Assembly: GCA_029260215.1 (NCBI GenBank)
Contig: JAJDDQ010000039.1
Span: 174,313-238,312 of the forward strand
DNA from: Phycisphaerae bacterium
GTDB lineage: Bacteria; Planctomycetota; Phycisphaerae; UBA1845
Length of the DNA stretch: 64,000 bases
Reading direction: 5' to 3'
Below, piece after piece: positions 34,369-43,844 of this stretch (its first letter is position 1; every line of letters starts with the position of its first letter). Under the pieces are notes generated by a model. It did no database searches, was not told the origin of the DNA, and was given only the letters and a program-made list of their open reading frames with translations. The translations under genes were made by a program, and so were the position numbers.

Positions 34369-37300
34369 ATGACTCGCCAAAAGTCGCCGGTCTCGATCAG
34401 TCTTTGCGCGCTCGCTCTGCTAACGTCCAGCCTGTTCGCCGACACGACACCACTCGGGACCAGTTCCGAACCTAGCGTGTTCGACATCATTGCAACCATT
34501 TATACCAACGGTGAAACGGTGACGCGCATCGACGACTTCGTCGACATGGGCGTGGCTGAAGATGAGGGTATGGTGCTCGAGCTTTTGTCGAGCATGACCT
34601 TCAGCGGGCGTACCGATCAGACCTGGACGGATGGAATCGTCATCGTCGATGCCGAAGCGAAATTCGCGGGCAATGGCCAAGAGCTTGGCTGGGAACGCGG
34701 CGGTGTTTACACCGACCTCTTCACGATTTCCGGTTCCGGTTACGGCGCTACGGGCGGCATTAGCGGTCTGAATCTGACCGGAGGTGACTTCCACTGGTAC
34801 GACCGGACTGACGGCGAGGTTTGGTCGTCTGACGTTTCCGACAACGTGGACGGCATGGACCACATGATTACGTTTCGCGTTGAGGGCGGTGCGACGCAGA
34901 GCATGACGTGGTTGATCTGCTTTGAAGACCTTCCCAGTTCGTCAGCCGACAACGATTACAACGATCTCTGCGTACAAATCACCATCGACGAATGTCCCAA
35001 CGATCCCAACAAGATCGACGCGGGCGAGTGTGGTTGTGGAAGTCCCGACACCGACACGGACGGCGACGGCACGGCTGACTGTCTCGACGGCTGCCCCAAC
35101 GACCCCGACAAGACTATTCCCGGGCAGTGCGATTGCGGCACGTCTGACAAGGATCGCGACTCCGACGGAACGGCTGACTGCAACGACGGTTGCCCGAGTG
35201 ACCCCGGCAAGATTGATCCGGGGCAATGCGGATGCGGCACGCCTGATACCGACACAGATTCGGACGGTACGGCGGATTGCGTTGATGGTTGTCCGACCGA
35301 TCCCGGTCGCACGGAACCCGGCGTTTGCGGTTGCAACGGACTGGGCGGCTGCGGCGACGAATCGGCTAACCTCTCCGGGAGCAATAGTTGCTTTGATAGC
35401 TTGCGACCCAAAACGACTTCCGGTGACTCCGCCTCATTCGTAGTGACGGCACGGACGAGCATTGACCCTGGGGCACCAACGGATCCAAATGCGTCAGGCA
35501 GTGTCGGAAAGGTTTACCGGTACAGCAAGGGATTGGGCGTCAAGCATTCCGGCTGTGGCGGCAGCAAGGAGATTTCGGGCGGTGGCGGCAATCAAAACGA
35601 GGAATTGATTGTCACGTTCGACGCTCCGGTTGCGGCTGCGAGCGTTGTCATCGAACTGCGCAAGATCAAATTCAGCGACGATGATCCGGTACTGTTCATT
35701 TCCAGCGATATGTCATCCGGCTACGATTACACGATCCTTGAATCCGAAATTCAGGCGGCGTTCTCAAGCACAGGCACTGACCGCGGAGATGTTGATTTTG
35801 CGCTGCTCACCAGCCTACCTGCCAATCTGTTGATCGACAGCTTCAAGCTCCGTGAAACAGACAGCCACATTACTCTCAACGCCGTGGATATTTCCGTCGA
35901 ATGCGATACGGACGGCGACGGCACGCCGGACTGCCTAGACGGCTGCCCCAACGATCCCAACAAGACGACGCCCGGCCTGTGCGGTTGCGGCGTAGCTGAC
36001 GACGACACGGACAACGACGGGACGCCGGACTGCAACGACGGTTGCCCGAACGACCCCAACAAGACCGGACAGGGCGTGTGCGGTTGCGGTGTCCCCGACA
36101 CGGACACCGACAACGACGGAACGTTTGACTGCAACGACGGCTGCCCGAACGATCCGAATAAGACCGCTCCCGGCTCCTGCGGTTGCGGCGTTGCGGACAC
36201 CGACACGGACAACGACGGCGCGGCGGACTGCATCGACGGCTGCCCGAATGACCCCAACAAGATCGCCCAGGGCGTCTGTGGATGCGGTGTCGCGGACACC
36301 GACACGGACAGCGACGGCACGGCGGACTGTGCAGACGGTTGCCCGAACGACCCCAACAAGACCTCCCCAGGCCAATGCGGTTGCGGTGTTCAGGATACGG
36401 ACACGGACAACGACGGCACGGCTGACTGCGTCGATGCCTGCCCGAACGATCCCAACAAGATCGCCCAGGGCATCTGCGGATGCGGCGTTGACGATGTGGA
36501 CACGGACAACGACGGAACGTTCGACTGTTTCGACGGCTGCCCGCTCGATCCCAACAAGATCGCCGAAGGCCAATGCGGCTGCGGAAACCCGGATACGGAC
36601 ACGGACGGCGACGGCACGGCTGATTGCGTCGATGCCTGCCCGAACGATCCCAACAAGATAAGCCCGGGCGTCTGCGGATGCGGCACGCCGGACGTCGATT
36701 CGGACAACGACGGCACGCTCGATTGCAACGACGGCTGTCCGAACGATCCCAACAAGGTCGCGCCAGGCCAGTGCGGCTGCGGCAACCTCGAAACGGATAC
36801 GGACAGCGACGGCACTGCGGACTGCGTTGACGGCTGCCCGAACGATCCCAACAAGATCGCTCAGGGCGTCTGCGGATGCGGCGTCGCGGATACTGATACC
36901 GACAATGACGGCACGGCGGACTGCGACGACCTCTGCCCGAACGATCCGAACAAGGTCGCCCAAGGCCAATGCGGCTGCGGCAACCCTGACACCGACACGG
37001 ACGGCGACGGCACAGCCGACTGCGCGGACGCCTGTCCGAATGACCCCAACAAGATCGCTCAAGGTGCCTGTGGTTGCGGCGTCGCGGATACCGACACGGA
37101 CAACGACGGCACAGCCGATTGCGACGATCTTTGCCCGAATGATCCGAACAAGGTGACGCAGGGCCAATGCGGCTGCGGCAACCCTGAAACGGACACGGAC
37201 GGCGACGGGACGGCTGATTGCGTGGATGCCTGCCCGAGCGATCCCAACAAGATCGCCCCCGGCGTTTGCGGATGCAACGCTCCGGAAACAGACTCGGACA

Positions 37301-40300
37301 ACGACGGCACGCTCGACTGCGACGATCTCTGTCCGAACGATCCCAACAAAATCGTCCCAGGCCAATGCGGCTGTGGAAACCTCGATACCGATACGGACAA
37401 CGACGGCACGGCTGATTGTGTTGATGGCTGTCCGAACGATCCCAACAAGATCGCCCAGGGTGTCTGCGGTTGCGGCGTGTCGGATGTCGATACGGACAAC
37501 GACGGCACGGCTGACTGCGACGACAACTGCCCGAACGACCCAAACAAAGTCACACAGGGGCAGTGCGGCTGCGGCAATCCCGACACGGACACGGACGGCG
37601 ATGGCACGGCGGACTGTGCCGACGGTTGCCCGAACGATCCCAACAAGCTCGCCCCACGCGTCTGCGGATGCGGCACGCCGGATGCGGACACGGACAACGA
37701 CGGCACGCTCGATTGCAACGACGGTTGCCCGAACGACCCGAACAAGGTCACGCCGGGGCAGTGCGGCTGTGGCAATCCCGACACGGATACCGACAGCGAC
37801 GGTACGGCTGACTGCGTGGACATCTGCCCGAACGATCCCAACAAGATCGTGCCGGGCGTCTGCGGATGCGGCACGCCGGATGTCGATACCGACAACGACG
37901 GCGTGCTCGACTGCAACGACGCCTGTCCAGCCGACCCGAACAAGGTCGCTCCGGGGCAGTGTGGTTGTGGCAATCTCGACACGGACACGGACAGCGACGG
38001 CACGGCGGACTGCGTGGACGGCTGCCCGAACGATCCGAACAAGGTGAATCCGGGCATTTGCGGGTGCGGCACGCCAGATACGGACACGGACAACGACGGG
38101 GCGGCGGACTGCAACGACGGCTGCCCGGCTGACCCCAACAAGACCTCCCCAGGCCAATGCGGGTGCGGCAATCCGGAAACGGACACCGACAACGACGGCA
38201 CGGCGGACTGCATCGACGGCTGCCCGAACGATCCCAACAAGATCGCTCAGGGTGTTTGCGGATGCGGCACGCCCGATGTGGATACGGACAACGACGGTGT
38301 GCTCGATTGCATCGACGGTTGCCCGAACGACCCGAACAAGACCACACCAGGCCAATGCGGCTGCGGCAATCCGGAAACAGACACCGACAACGACGGCACA
38401 GCCGACTGCATCGACGCCTGTCCGATGGACCCCAACAAGATTGCCCAGGGGGTTTGCGGATGCGGCGTGGCGGACACCGACACCGACAACGACGGCACGG
38501 CTGACTGCGACGACGACTGCCCGCTCGATCCCAACAAGACGGGGCCTGGTGTGTGCGGCTGCGGCATGCCGGACATCGATTCGGACAACGACGGCGTGCT
38601 CGACTGCAACGATCAGTGCGTGGGCAAACCGGACGTCGATACCGACGGAGACGGCGTGCTCGACTGTCTTGAAGATTGCCCGCTCGATCCGAACAAGACC
38701 GTAGAGGGCATCTGCGGTTGCGGCGTCTCGGATGTCGATACCGACGGAGACGGAACCGCCGATTGTGTTGACGGCTGCCCGAGCGATCCGAACAAGGTCG
38801 CCCCCGAGCAGTGCGGCTGCGGAAATCCCGAGACGGACACCGACAACGACGGGACGGCGGACTGCATCGACGCGTGCCCGAACGATCCGAACAAGATCAC
38901 CCAGGGCGTCTGCGGATGCGGCGTGGCGGATGTCGATTCTGACAACGACGGAACGCTTGATTGCAACGACAACTGCCCGAGCGATCCGACGAAGATTGAT
39001 CCGGGGCAATGTGGTTGTGGAAATCCCGACACGGATTCGGACGGTGACGGGACGGCTGACTGCGTGGACGGCTGCCCGAGCGATCCGACCAAGACCATGC
39101 CCGGCGTCTGCGGGTGCGGCGTGCCGGATGTCGATTCAGACAACGACGGCACACTCGATTGCAACGACAACTGCCCGAGCGACCCGAACAAGGTCGATCC
39201 CGGCCAATGCGGTTGTGGAAACCCGGATACGGACACGGACAGCGACGGAACGGCTGACTGTCTTGACGGCTGCCCACTCGATCCCAACAAGATCAACCCC
39301 GGCGTCTGCGGATGCGGTATCCCCGATGTCGATACGGACAACGACGGCACGCTCGATTGCAACGACGGCTGCCCGCTCGATCCGAACAAGATCGATCCGG
39401 GGCAGTGCGGTTGCGGAAACCTCGACACGGATACGGACGGTGACGGAACAGCCGATTGCATCGACGGTTGCCCGGCTGACCCCACGAAGATCGATCCGGG
39501 CGTCTGCGGATGCGGTACGCCGGACGTCGATTCCGACAGCGACGGCACGCTCGATTGCGACGATCTCTGCCCGCTCGATCCGACCAAGATCGCGCCGGGG
39601 CAATGCGGATGCGGCAACCCCGATACAGACACGGACGGCGACGGAACAGCCGACTGCGTGGACGGTTGCCCGAACGATCCCAACAAGATCGGCCCGGGCG
39701 TCTGCGGATGTGGTGTGACCGACGTGGACACGGACATGGATGGAACGGCTGACTGCGACGACCTCTGCCCGCTCGATCCCAACAAGATCGCGCCGGGGCA
39801 GTGTGGTTGCGGCAACCTCGAAACGGATACCGACGGCGACGGCACAGCCGATTGCATTGACGGCTGCCCGAGCGATCCCACCAAGATCGCCCCAGGCGCG
39901 TGCGGATGCGGAACGCCGGACGTTGACTCCGACAACGACGGCACGCTGGATTGCGACGATGGTTGCCCAGCCGATCCCAACAAGATCGCGCCGGGGCAGT
40001 GCGGCTGCGGCAATCCCGAAACGGATACCGACAGCGACGGGACGGCTGACTGCGTGGACGGTTGCCCGAACGATCCCACCAAGATCACGCCCGGCGTCTG
40101 CGGATGCGGAACGCGCGATGTCGATACGGACAACGACGGCACGCTGGATTGCGACGATGGTTGCCCGAACGATCCCAACAAGGTCGCACCGGGGCAATGC
40201 GGTTGCGGCAATCCTGATACAGATACCGACAACGACGGCACGGCTGACTGCGTGGACGGTTGCCCGAACGATCCCAACAAGATCGCACCGGGTATCTGCG

Positions 40301-41946
40301 GATGCGGCACGCCCGATGTCGATACGGACAACGACGGGACAGCCGATTGCGACGATCTCTGCCCGAACGATCCCAATAAGATCGCACCGGGGCAGTGCGG
40401 GTGCGGCAATCCTGACACCGACACCGACGGCGACGGCACAGCCGACTGCGTCGATGGCTGCCCGAACGATCCCAACAAGATCGCACAGGGTGTCTGCGGA
40501 TGCGGTACGCCGGATATCGATACCGACAACGACGGCACGCTCGATTGCAACGACGGCTGCCCGAACGATCCCAACAAGATCGCGCCGGGGCAGTGCGGAT
40601 GCGGGAATCTCGAAACGGACACCGACAGCGACGGCACAGCCGATTGCGTGGACGGTTGCCCGAACGATCCCAACAAGATCACGCCCGGCGTCTGCGGATG
40701 CGGCACGCCGGATGTCGATACCGACAACGACGGCACGTTCGACTGCAACGATGGATGCCCGAACGATCCCAACAAGATCGCTCCGGGCCAGTGCGGTTGC
40801 GGGAATCTTGAAACGGACACCGACAGCGACGGCACTGCCGATTGCGTGGACGGTTGCCCGAACGATCCCAACAAGATCGCACCGGGTATCTGCGGATGCG
40901 GCACGCCGGATGTCGATTCGGACAGCGACGGCACTGCCGATTGCGACGACCTCTGCCCGAGCGATCCCAACAAGATCGCTCCGGGGCAGTGCGGCTGCGG
41001 AAACCTTGAAACGGACTCCGACAGTGACGGCACAGCCGATTGCGTGGACGGTTGCCCGAACGACCCCAATAAGGTCAGCCCGGGTGTCTGCGGATGCGGC
41101 ACGCCGGATGTCGATACGGACAGCGACGGCACGCTCGATTGCAACGACGGCTGCCCGAACGATCCCGACAAGGTCAACCCCGGTGATTGCGGGTGCGGCG
41201 TCGCCGATGTTGATTCGGACAGCGACGGGACGGCTGACTGTGTGGATGGCTGCCCGAACGATCCCGACAAGATCAGTCCGGGCGTCTGCGGGTGCGGGAA
41301 TCCTGATACGGACTCCGACAACGACAATGTTGCAGATTGCATCGACGGCTGCCCCAATGACCCCAACAAGGTCAATCCGGGCGTCTGCGGCTGCGGCGTG
41401 GCCGACAGCGATTCCGACGGCGACAACACGCTGGATTGCAACGACAACTGTCCGGGCGATCCGAACAAAACGACGCCCGGAGAGTGCGGTTGCGGCACGC
41501 CGGACGACGACACGGACAACGACGGGTTGGCCGACTGCAACGACGGCTGCCCGAACGACCCCGACAAGTTTGAAGCGGGGCAGTGCGGCTGCGGGAACTC
41601 CGATTTGGATACCGACTCAGACGGCACTGCCGATTGTGTGGACTTGTGCGACCTCAACCCGCTCAAGCTCGCACCGGGCTTCTGCGGGTGCGACTTCCCG
41701 GATCAGGATCTCGACGGTGACGGCATTCCGTCGTGCATCGACCAGTGCAATGTTGATCCGAACAAGGTCATCCCGGGTGCGTGCGGCTGCAACTATATCG
41801 AGATCGATACCGACGGTGATGGCGAGCCGGACTGCATCAACACCATCCCAACGGTCTCGCAGTGGGGTATGATCATCCTGTCGATGCTGTTCGTGGGCGG
41901 GCTGGTAATACAACTCCGCCGCAACCGAACATTGTCGCCGGAGTAA
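34369..41946 (+). CDS. Giant calcium-binding-type repeat protein (2525 aa) with DUF4114-like head and IPTL-CTERM tail
   Basis: Start set at ATG 34369 (AGGAAAGCC before it). Signal peptide residues 1-24. Residues 25-205 resemble a DUF4114-like domain ending DNDYNDLCVQI. Four repeats (34991-35330) precede a second non-repeat beta domain of about 180 aa. From 35905 to about 41840 there are about 60 tandem 33-aa repeats of the form CPNDPNK, then CGCG, then DTDxDGTxDC. This combines a thrombospondin type-3 calcium loop (DxDxDGxxDC) with an extra CGCG. The C-terminus is IPTVSQWGMIILS, a hydrophobic helix, then RRNR: an IPTL-CTERM sorting signal. Expected to be a long, calcium-stiffened surface fibre. 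The repeats are so alike that long false frames open on the antisense strand. Confidence 0.9.
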   Translation: MTRQKSPVSISLCALALLTSSLFADTTPLGTSSEPSVFDIIATIYTNGETVTRIDDFVDMGVAEDEGMVLELLSSMTFSGRTDQTWTDGIVIVDAEAKFAGNGQELGWERGGVYTDLFTISGSGYGATGGISGLNLTGGDFHWYDRTDGEVWSSDVSDNVDGMDHMITFRVEGGATQSMTWLICFEDLPSSSADNDYNDLCVQITIDECPNDPNKIDAGECGCGSPDTDTDGDGTADCLDGCPNDPDKTIPGQCDCGTSDKDRDSDGTADCNDGCPSDPGKIDPGQCGCGTPDTDTDSDGTADCVDGCPTDPGRTEPGVCGCNGLGGCGDESANLSGSNSCFDSLRPKTTSGDSASFVVTARTSIDPGAPTDPNASGSVGKVYRYSKGLGVKHSGCGGSKEISGGGGNQNEELIVTFDAPVAAASVVIELRKIKFSDDDPVLFISSDMSSGYDYTILESEIQAAFSSTGTDRGDVDFALLTSLPANLLIDSFKLRETDSHITLNAVDISVECDTDGDGTPDCLDGCPNDPNKTTPGLCGCGVADDDTDNDGTPDCNDGCPNDPNKTGQGVCGCGVPDTDTDNDGTFDCNDGCPNDPNKTAPGSCGCGVADTDTDNDGAADCIDGCPNDPNKIAQGVCGCGVADTDTDSDGTADCADGCPNDPNKTSPGQCGCGVQDTDTDNDGTADCVDACPNDPNKIAQGICGCGVDDVDTDNDGTFDCFDGCPLDPNKIAEGQCGCGNPDTDTDGDGTADCVDACPNDPNKISPGVCGCGTPDVDSDNDGTLDCNDGCPNDPNKVAPGQCGCGNLETDTDSDGTADCVDGCPNDPNKIAQGVCGCGVADTDTDNDGTADCDDLCPNDPNKVAQGQCGCGNPDTDTDGDGTADCADACPNDPNKIAQGACGCGVADTDTDNDGTADCDDLCPNDPNKVTQGQCGCGNPETDTDGDGTADCVDACPSDPNKIAPGVCGCNAPETDSDNDGTLDCDDLCPNDPNKIVPGQCGCGNLDTDTDNDGTADCVDGCPNDPNKIAQGVCGCGVSDVDTDNDGTADCDDNCPNDPNKVTQGQCGCGNPDTDTDGDGTADCADGCPNDPNKLAPRVCGCGTPDADTDNDGTLDCNDGCPNDPNKVTPGQCGCGNPDTDTDSDGTADCVDICPNDPNKIVPGVCGCGTPDVDTDNDGVLDCNDACPADPNKVAPGQCGCGNLDTDTDSDGTADCVDGCPNDPNKVNPGICGCGTPDTDTDNDGAADCNDGCPADPNKTSPGQCGCGNPETDTDNDGTADCIDGCPNDPNKIAQGVCGCGTPDVDTDNDGVLDCIDGCPNDPNKTTPGQCGCGNPETDTDNDGTADCIDACPMDPNKIAQGVCGCGVADTDTDNDGTADCDDDCPLDPNKTGPGVCGCGMPDIDSDNDGVLDCNDQCVGKPDVDTDGDGVLDCLEDCPLDPNKTVEGICGCGVSDVDTDGDGTADCVDGCPSDPNKVAPEQCGCGNPETDTDNDGTADCIDACPNDPNKITQGVCGCGVADVDSDNDGTLDCNDNCPSDPTKIDPGQCGCGNPDTDSDGDGTADCVDGCPSDPTKTMPGVCGCGVPDVDSDNDGTLDCNDNCPSDPNKVDPGQCGCGNPDTDTDSDGTADCLDGCPLDPNKINPGVCGCGIPDVDTDNDGTLDCNDGCPLDPNKIDPGQCGCGNLDTDTDGDGTADCIDGCPADPTKIDPGVCGCGTPDVDSDSDGTLDCDDLCPLDPTKIAPGQCGCGNPDTDTDGDGTADCVDGCPNDPNKIGPGVCGCGVTDVDTDMDGTADCDDLCPLDPNKIAPGQCGCGNLETDTDGDGTADCIDGCPSDPTKIAPGACGCGTPDVDSDNDGTLDCDDGCPADPNKIAPGQCGCGNPETDTDSDGTADCVDGCPNDPTKITPGVCGCGTRDVDTDNDGTLDCDDGCPNDPNKVAPGQCGCGNPDTDTDNDGTADCVDGCPNDPNKIAPGICGCGTPDVDTDNDGTADCDDLCPNDPNKIAPGQCGCGNPDTDTDGDGTADCVDGCPNDPNKIAQGVCGCGTPDIDTDNDGTLDCNDGCPNDPNKIAPGQCGCGNLETDTDSDGTADCVDGCPNDPNKITPGVCGCGTPDVDTDNDGTFDCNDGCPNDPNKIAPGQCGCGNLETDTDSDGTADCVDGCPNDPNKIAPGICGCGTPDVDSDSDGTADCDDLCPSDPNKIAPGQCGCGNLETDSDSDGTADCVDGCPNDPNKVSPGVCGCGTPDVDTDSDGTLDCNDGCPNDPDKVNPGDCGCGVADVDSDSDGTADCVDGCPNDPDKISPGVCGCGNPDTDSDNDNVADCIDGCPNDPNKVNPGVCGCGVADSDSDGDNTLDCNDNCPGDPNKTTPGECGCGTPDDDTDNDGLADCNDGCPNDPDKFEAGQCGCGNSDLDTDSDGTADCVDLCDLNPLKLAPGFCGCDFPDQDLDGDGIPSCIDQCNVDPNKVIPGACGCNYIEIDTDGDGEPDCINTIPTVSQWGMIILSMLFVGGLVIQLRRNRTLSPE
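35905..41840 (+). repeat. Tandem array, 99-bp unit with 198-bp higher-order period
   Basis: About 60 copies of a 99-bp (33-codon) unit. Adjacent units tend to alternate between a form with QCGCGNP and ADCVDG and a form with VCGCGTP and LDCNDG, giving a 198-bp higher-order repeat. Two units near 38620-38760 are diverged (CVGKPDVD, lacking the CGCG part), which breaks the register. Confidence 0.9.
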
Positions 41947-41970
41947 CGTCACGAAACTGACGCCAATTCA

Positions 41971-42014
41971 CGAATCGGGCGGCGCACCTCGCGTTTGCCC
42001 GATTCGTTCGTTTC
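41971..42014 (+). terminator. Terminator of giant repeat gene
   Basis: CGAATCGGGC (41971-41980) pairs perfectly with GCCCGATTCG (41997-42006), followed by TTCGTTTC. Confidence 0.6.
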
Positions 42015-42049
42015 GGGGTGCTCCGCCCCACCTTTCCTGTATGAAATCG

Positions 42050-42181
42050 GGGTGCATCCCATTCTGGGTGGCACGGTCTGGCGCAGCCAGACCGTGGATA
42101 TCCGCAACCCCCACGGCCTACCGACTGCGCCGGTAGATGCCACCCTTCATCACGAATCGCCACCCGTTTTGGGATGCACCC
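42050..42181 (+). mobile_element. MITE-like element, copy 1 (132 bp)
   Basis: The ends are perfect 12-bp terminal inverted repeats, GGGTGCATCCCA and TGGGATGCACCC. Inside are two hairpins: CACGGTCTGGC-GCA-GCCAGACCGTG (42072-42096) and CTACCG/CGGTAG (42118-42136). Flanks ATGAAATCG (42041-42049) and ATGGAATCG (42182-42190) look like a 9-bp target duplication with one change. It shares most of its length with the element at 57670-57804 in reverse orientation. It carries no coding capacity. Confidence 0.85.
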
Positions 42182-42256
42182 ATGGAATCGTCGTCATGGA
42201 AGACTGCATGGACAGGTTGGCGAAGCCGATATAGAGTCCGCAAGGAGGATCACACT

Positions 42257-42979
42257 ATGAATTTACGACAGACTCAGTTGGCTGGGGCACAGGTCATCCC
42301 AGGTTCGGTATGGTCGCTGGGCGAGGACACACGCGCCGACTTCATCACCAAGACCTATGCGCACCTCTTCGGAGCCATCGCTCTCTTTACCCTCATCGAG
42401 GTGTTCCTGTTTTCAAGTGGGTTGGCCGAAAGCATCGCGCACGCGCTGATGGCCGCCCCGGGCGGCTGGCTGATGGTTCTCGGCGGATTCATGCTGGTCA
42501 ATTGGATCGCCAGCCGCACCGCACACACCGCGACGTCGCTGGCTGCGCAATACGCAGCTTTGGGCGGATTCGTCCTGGCGGAGGCCATCATCTTCGTGCC
42601 GATGCTGTACATCGCAAACGAGCAGTTCTCGGGCGTGATTTCCAGCGCCGCGATTGTGACGCTTGGCGGATTCACCGCGTTGACAGCCGTCGCCTTCATC
42701 ACACGAAAAGATTTCTCCTTCATGCGCAGCGTTCTCATCTGGGGCGGCATGTGTGCGATGCTCCTGATCGTGGCCGGCGTGATTTTCGGCTTTTCACTGG
42801 GACCGGTGTTCTCCGTAGCCATGATCGCATTCGCGGGCGGTGCGATTCTCTACGACACGTCCAACGTGCTGCATCACTACCCGCCGGGCAAGCACGTGGC
42901 TGCCTCGCTGGAGTTGTTCGCCTCAGTCGCACTGTTGTTCTGGTACGTGTTGCGCATCTTCATGTCGTCGCGCGATTGA
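42257..42979 (+). CDS. Bax inhibitor-1/YccA family membrane protein
   Basis: 240 aa. ATG 42257 follows AAGGAGG by 8 nt; the longer upstream frame reads through the MITE and is not used. Six to seven transmembrane helices fill residues 35-235. The pattern TKTYAHLFGAIALFTLIEV at the first helix and YDTSNVLHHYPPG before the last one is typical of the UPF0005/BI-1 family, including the conserved Asp that forms the pH-sensing pair in bacterial BI-1 proteins. These proteins are calcium-leak or stress-related membrane proteins, and YccA inhibits FtsH in E. coli. That link is suggestive given the three HflK/HflC-type genes nearby. Monocistronic, ended by its own terminator. Confidence 0.9.
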   Translation: MNLRQTQLAGAQVIPGSVWSLGEDTRADFITKTYAHLFGAIALFTLIEVFLFSSGLAESIAHALMAAPGGWLMVLGGFMLVNWIASRTAHTATSLAAQYAALGGFVLAEAIIFVPMLYIANEQFSGVISSAAIVTLGGFTALTAVAFITRKDFSFMRSVLIWGGMCAMLLIVAGVIFGFSLGPVFSVAMIAFAGGAILYDTSNVLHHYPPGKHVAASLELFASVALLFWYVLRIFMSSRD

Positions 42980-43023
42980 GCACGTGTCCATGAAAAACCC
43001 GTCAGAACCGCTTACTCGGTCAG

Positions 43024-43046
43024 CACGAACTGACGTTCGCGGCTCG
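43024..43046 (+). repeat. Dispersed palindromic repeat, copy 4
   Basis: ACGAACTGACGTTCGCGGCTCG matches the minus-strand form of copy 1 (GCGAACTGAAGTTCGCGGCTCG) with three changes. It lies just before the terminator of the Bax-inhibitor gene. Confidence 0.6.
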
Positions 43047-43054
43047 TTTGCGAG

Positions 43055-43099
43055 AACCGCCGGGCGGGATTTGATAATCCCAGCCGGCGGTTGTTTTTT
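43055..43099 (+). terminator. Terminator of Bax-inhibitor gene
   Basis: AACCGCCGG-GC-GGGATT (43055-43071) pairs with AATCCC-AG-CCGGCGGTT (43076-43092), TGAT loop, then GTTTTTT. Confidence 0.85.
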
Positions 43100-43128
43100 A
43101 TCGATCCTGATCCTGGTGACGCAGACGC

Positions 43129-43545
43129 TTATGCGACCATGCGTCGTATAGCGGGGAGCGGCTTGCGGGCGGGCGGTGGATTCGCGGACTGAAACTCTAC
43201 GCCGATGATGAATCCGCCCAGCGCTTCCGAGCAGTGGCGGACACGGGCGACAAGCGACTCGCCGGTCGCGTCCACGGTCACGCGGATGATGGTGTTGGCA
43301 TCGATGCGGCGACGGGTCTTCAAGCCCATTCCGCCTACGCCGATGTCGCGGGCGGTGGCGTACTGCTGTGATTGGCCTTCGTCGTCGACGGCTTCGACCG
43401 TGAGGGCTGCGTGCCAACTGAATCGCGGGTGGCGACGCTTGCCAGCGTAGTTGTCCTTGCGACCCGTCCTGCGTGCGTCCGTGAGCCACCGCTGGATGGT
43501 GATTTCGTCGTTGCGTGTTTGGCGTGTTGTGGCGGTCGCGATCAT
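43129..43545 (-). CDS. PilZ-domain protein
   Basis: 138 aa. Start at ATG 43545 because AAAGGAG lies 9 nt upstream; the upstream 48 codons have no SD. The N-terminal 35 residues are a helical, basic stretch. The PilZ motif follows: KRRHPRFSW, then RDIGVGGMGLKTRR as the D-(x)SxxG element with Gly in place of Ser, and a beta-barrel to GGFIIGVEFQ. PilZ domains bind cyclic di-GMP; both the RxxxR and the D/SxxG parts are recognisable, so binding is plausible. It probably adjusts surface or secretion functions. Not in an operon. Confidence 0.82.
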   Translation of the reverse strand: MIATATTRQTRNDEITIQRWLTDARRTGRKDNYAGKRRHPRFSWHAALTVEAVDDEGQSQQYATARDIGVGGMGLKTRRRIDANTIIRVTVDATGESLVARVRHCSEALGGFIIGVEFQSANPPPARKPLPAIRRMVA

Positions 43546-43844
43546 GAGTCCTACTCCTTTTTGAACCCTTCGATTCCCCATCGTGGTGTACGGGAATCGA
43601 GTAAGGCAATCTCCGTGCCAAACGTGATTCCTGCTCAAAAACGCGGTTTGGTGGGTAAGAGTACGCTGGGGTGGGCAATACTCCCCCACCCTGCGTTCCC
43701 CACGTCCGGTAGTAACCGCGTTGCCCGACGCTTGGCGGCAGGATCCGGGAGCGCGCCAAAAGCGAGCATGACAACAATATTGTAGGTGTCTCGCCTGAGC
43801 GGATTATCGAGACGCTTGGCGTCGGGAGCGTGCGGCTGCGGGTG
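43546..43844. other. Intergenic region between PilZ gene and membrane operon
   Basis: 299 bp. It holds a GGGTGGG/CCCACCC inverted repeat near 43655-43682 and a short hairpin (GACGC/GCGTC) near 43811. No gene is supported. The PilZ promoter must lie here. Confidence 0.4.

Noticed and set aside
35935-39009. 1024-aa open frame on the minus strand inside the giant repeat gene
   Set aside because: The unit length of 99 bp is a multiple of three, so an open antisense frame stays open. It has no start context and a low-complexity product.
38613-41666. 1017-aa open frame on the minus strand (Ser/Gln/Pro repeats)
   Set aside because: Another antisense shadow of the same 99-bp array.
35905-41840. CRISPR array considered because of long tandem repeats
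   Set aside because: The 99-bp units are contiguous and coding, with no spacers, leader or cas genes.
39740-41872. 710-aa frame on the plus strand, Arg/Thr-rich
   Set aside because: Out-of-frame shadow of the giant gene with no SD and no domain.
42137-42256. N-terminal extension of the Bax-inhibitor frame
   Set aside because: The first part lies in the MITE; the strong AAGGAGG and ATG at 42257 define the start.
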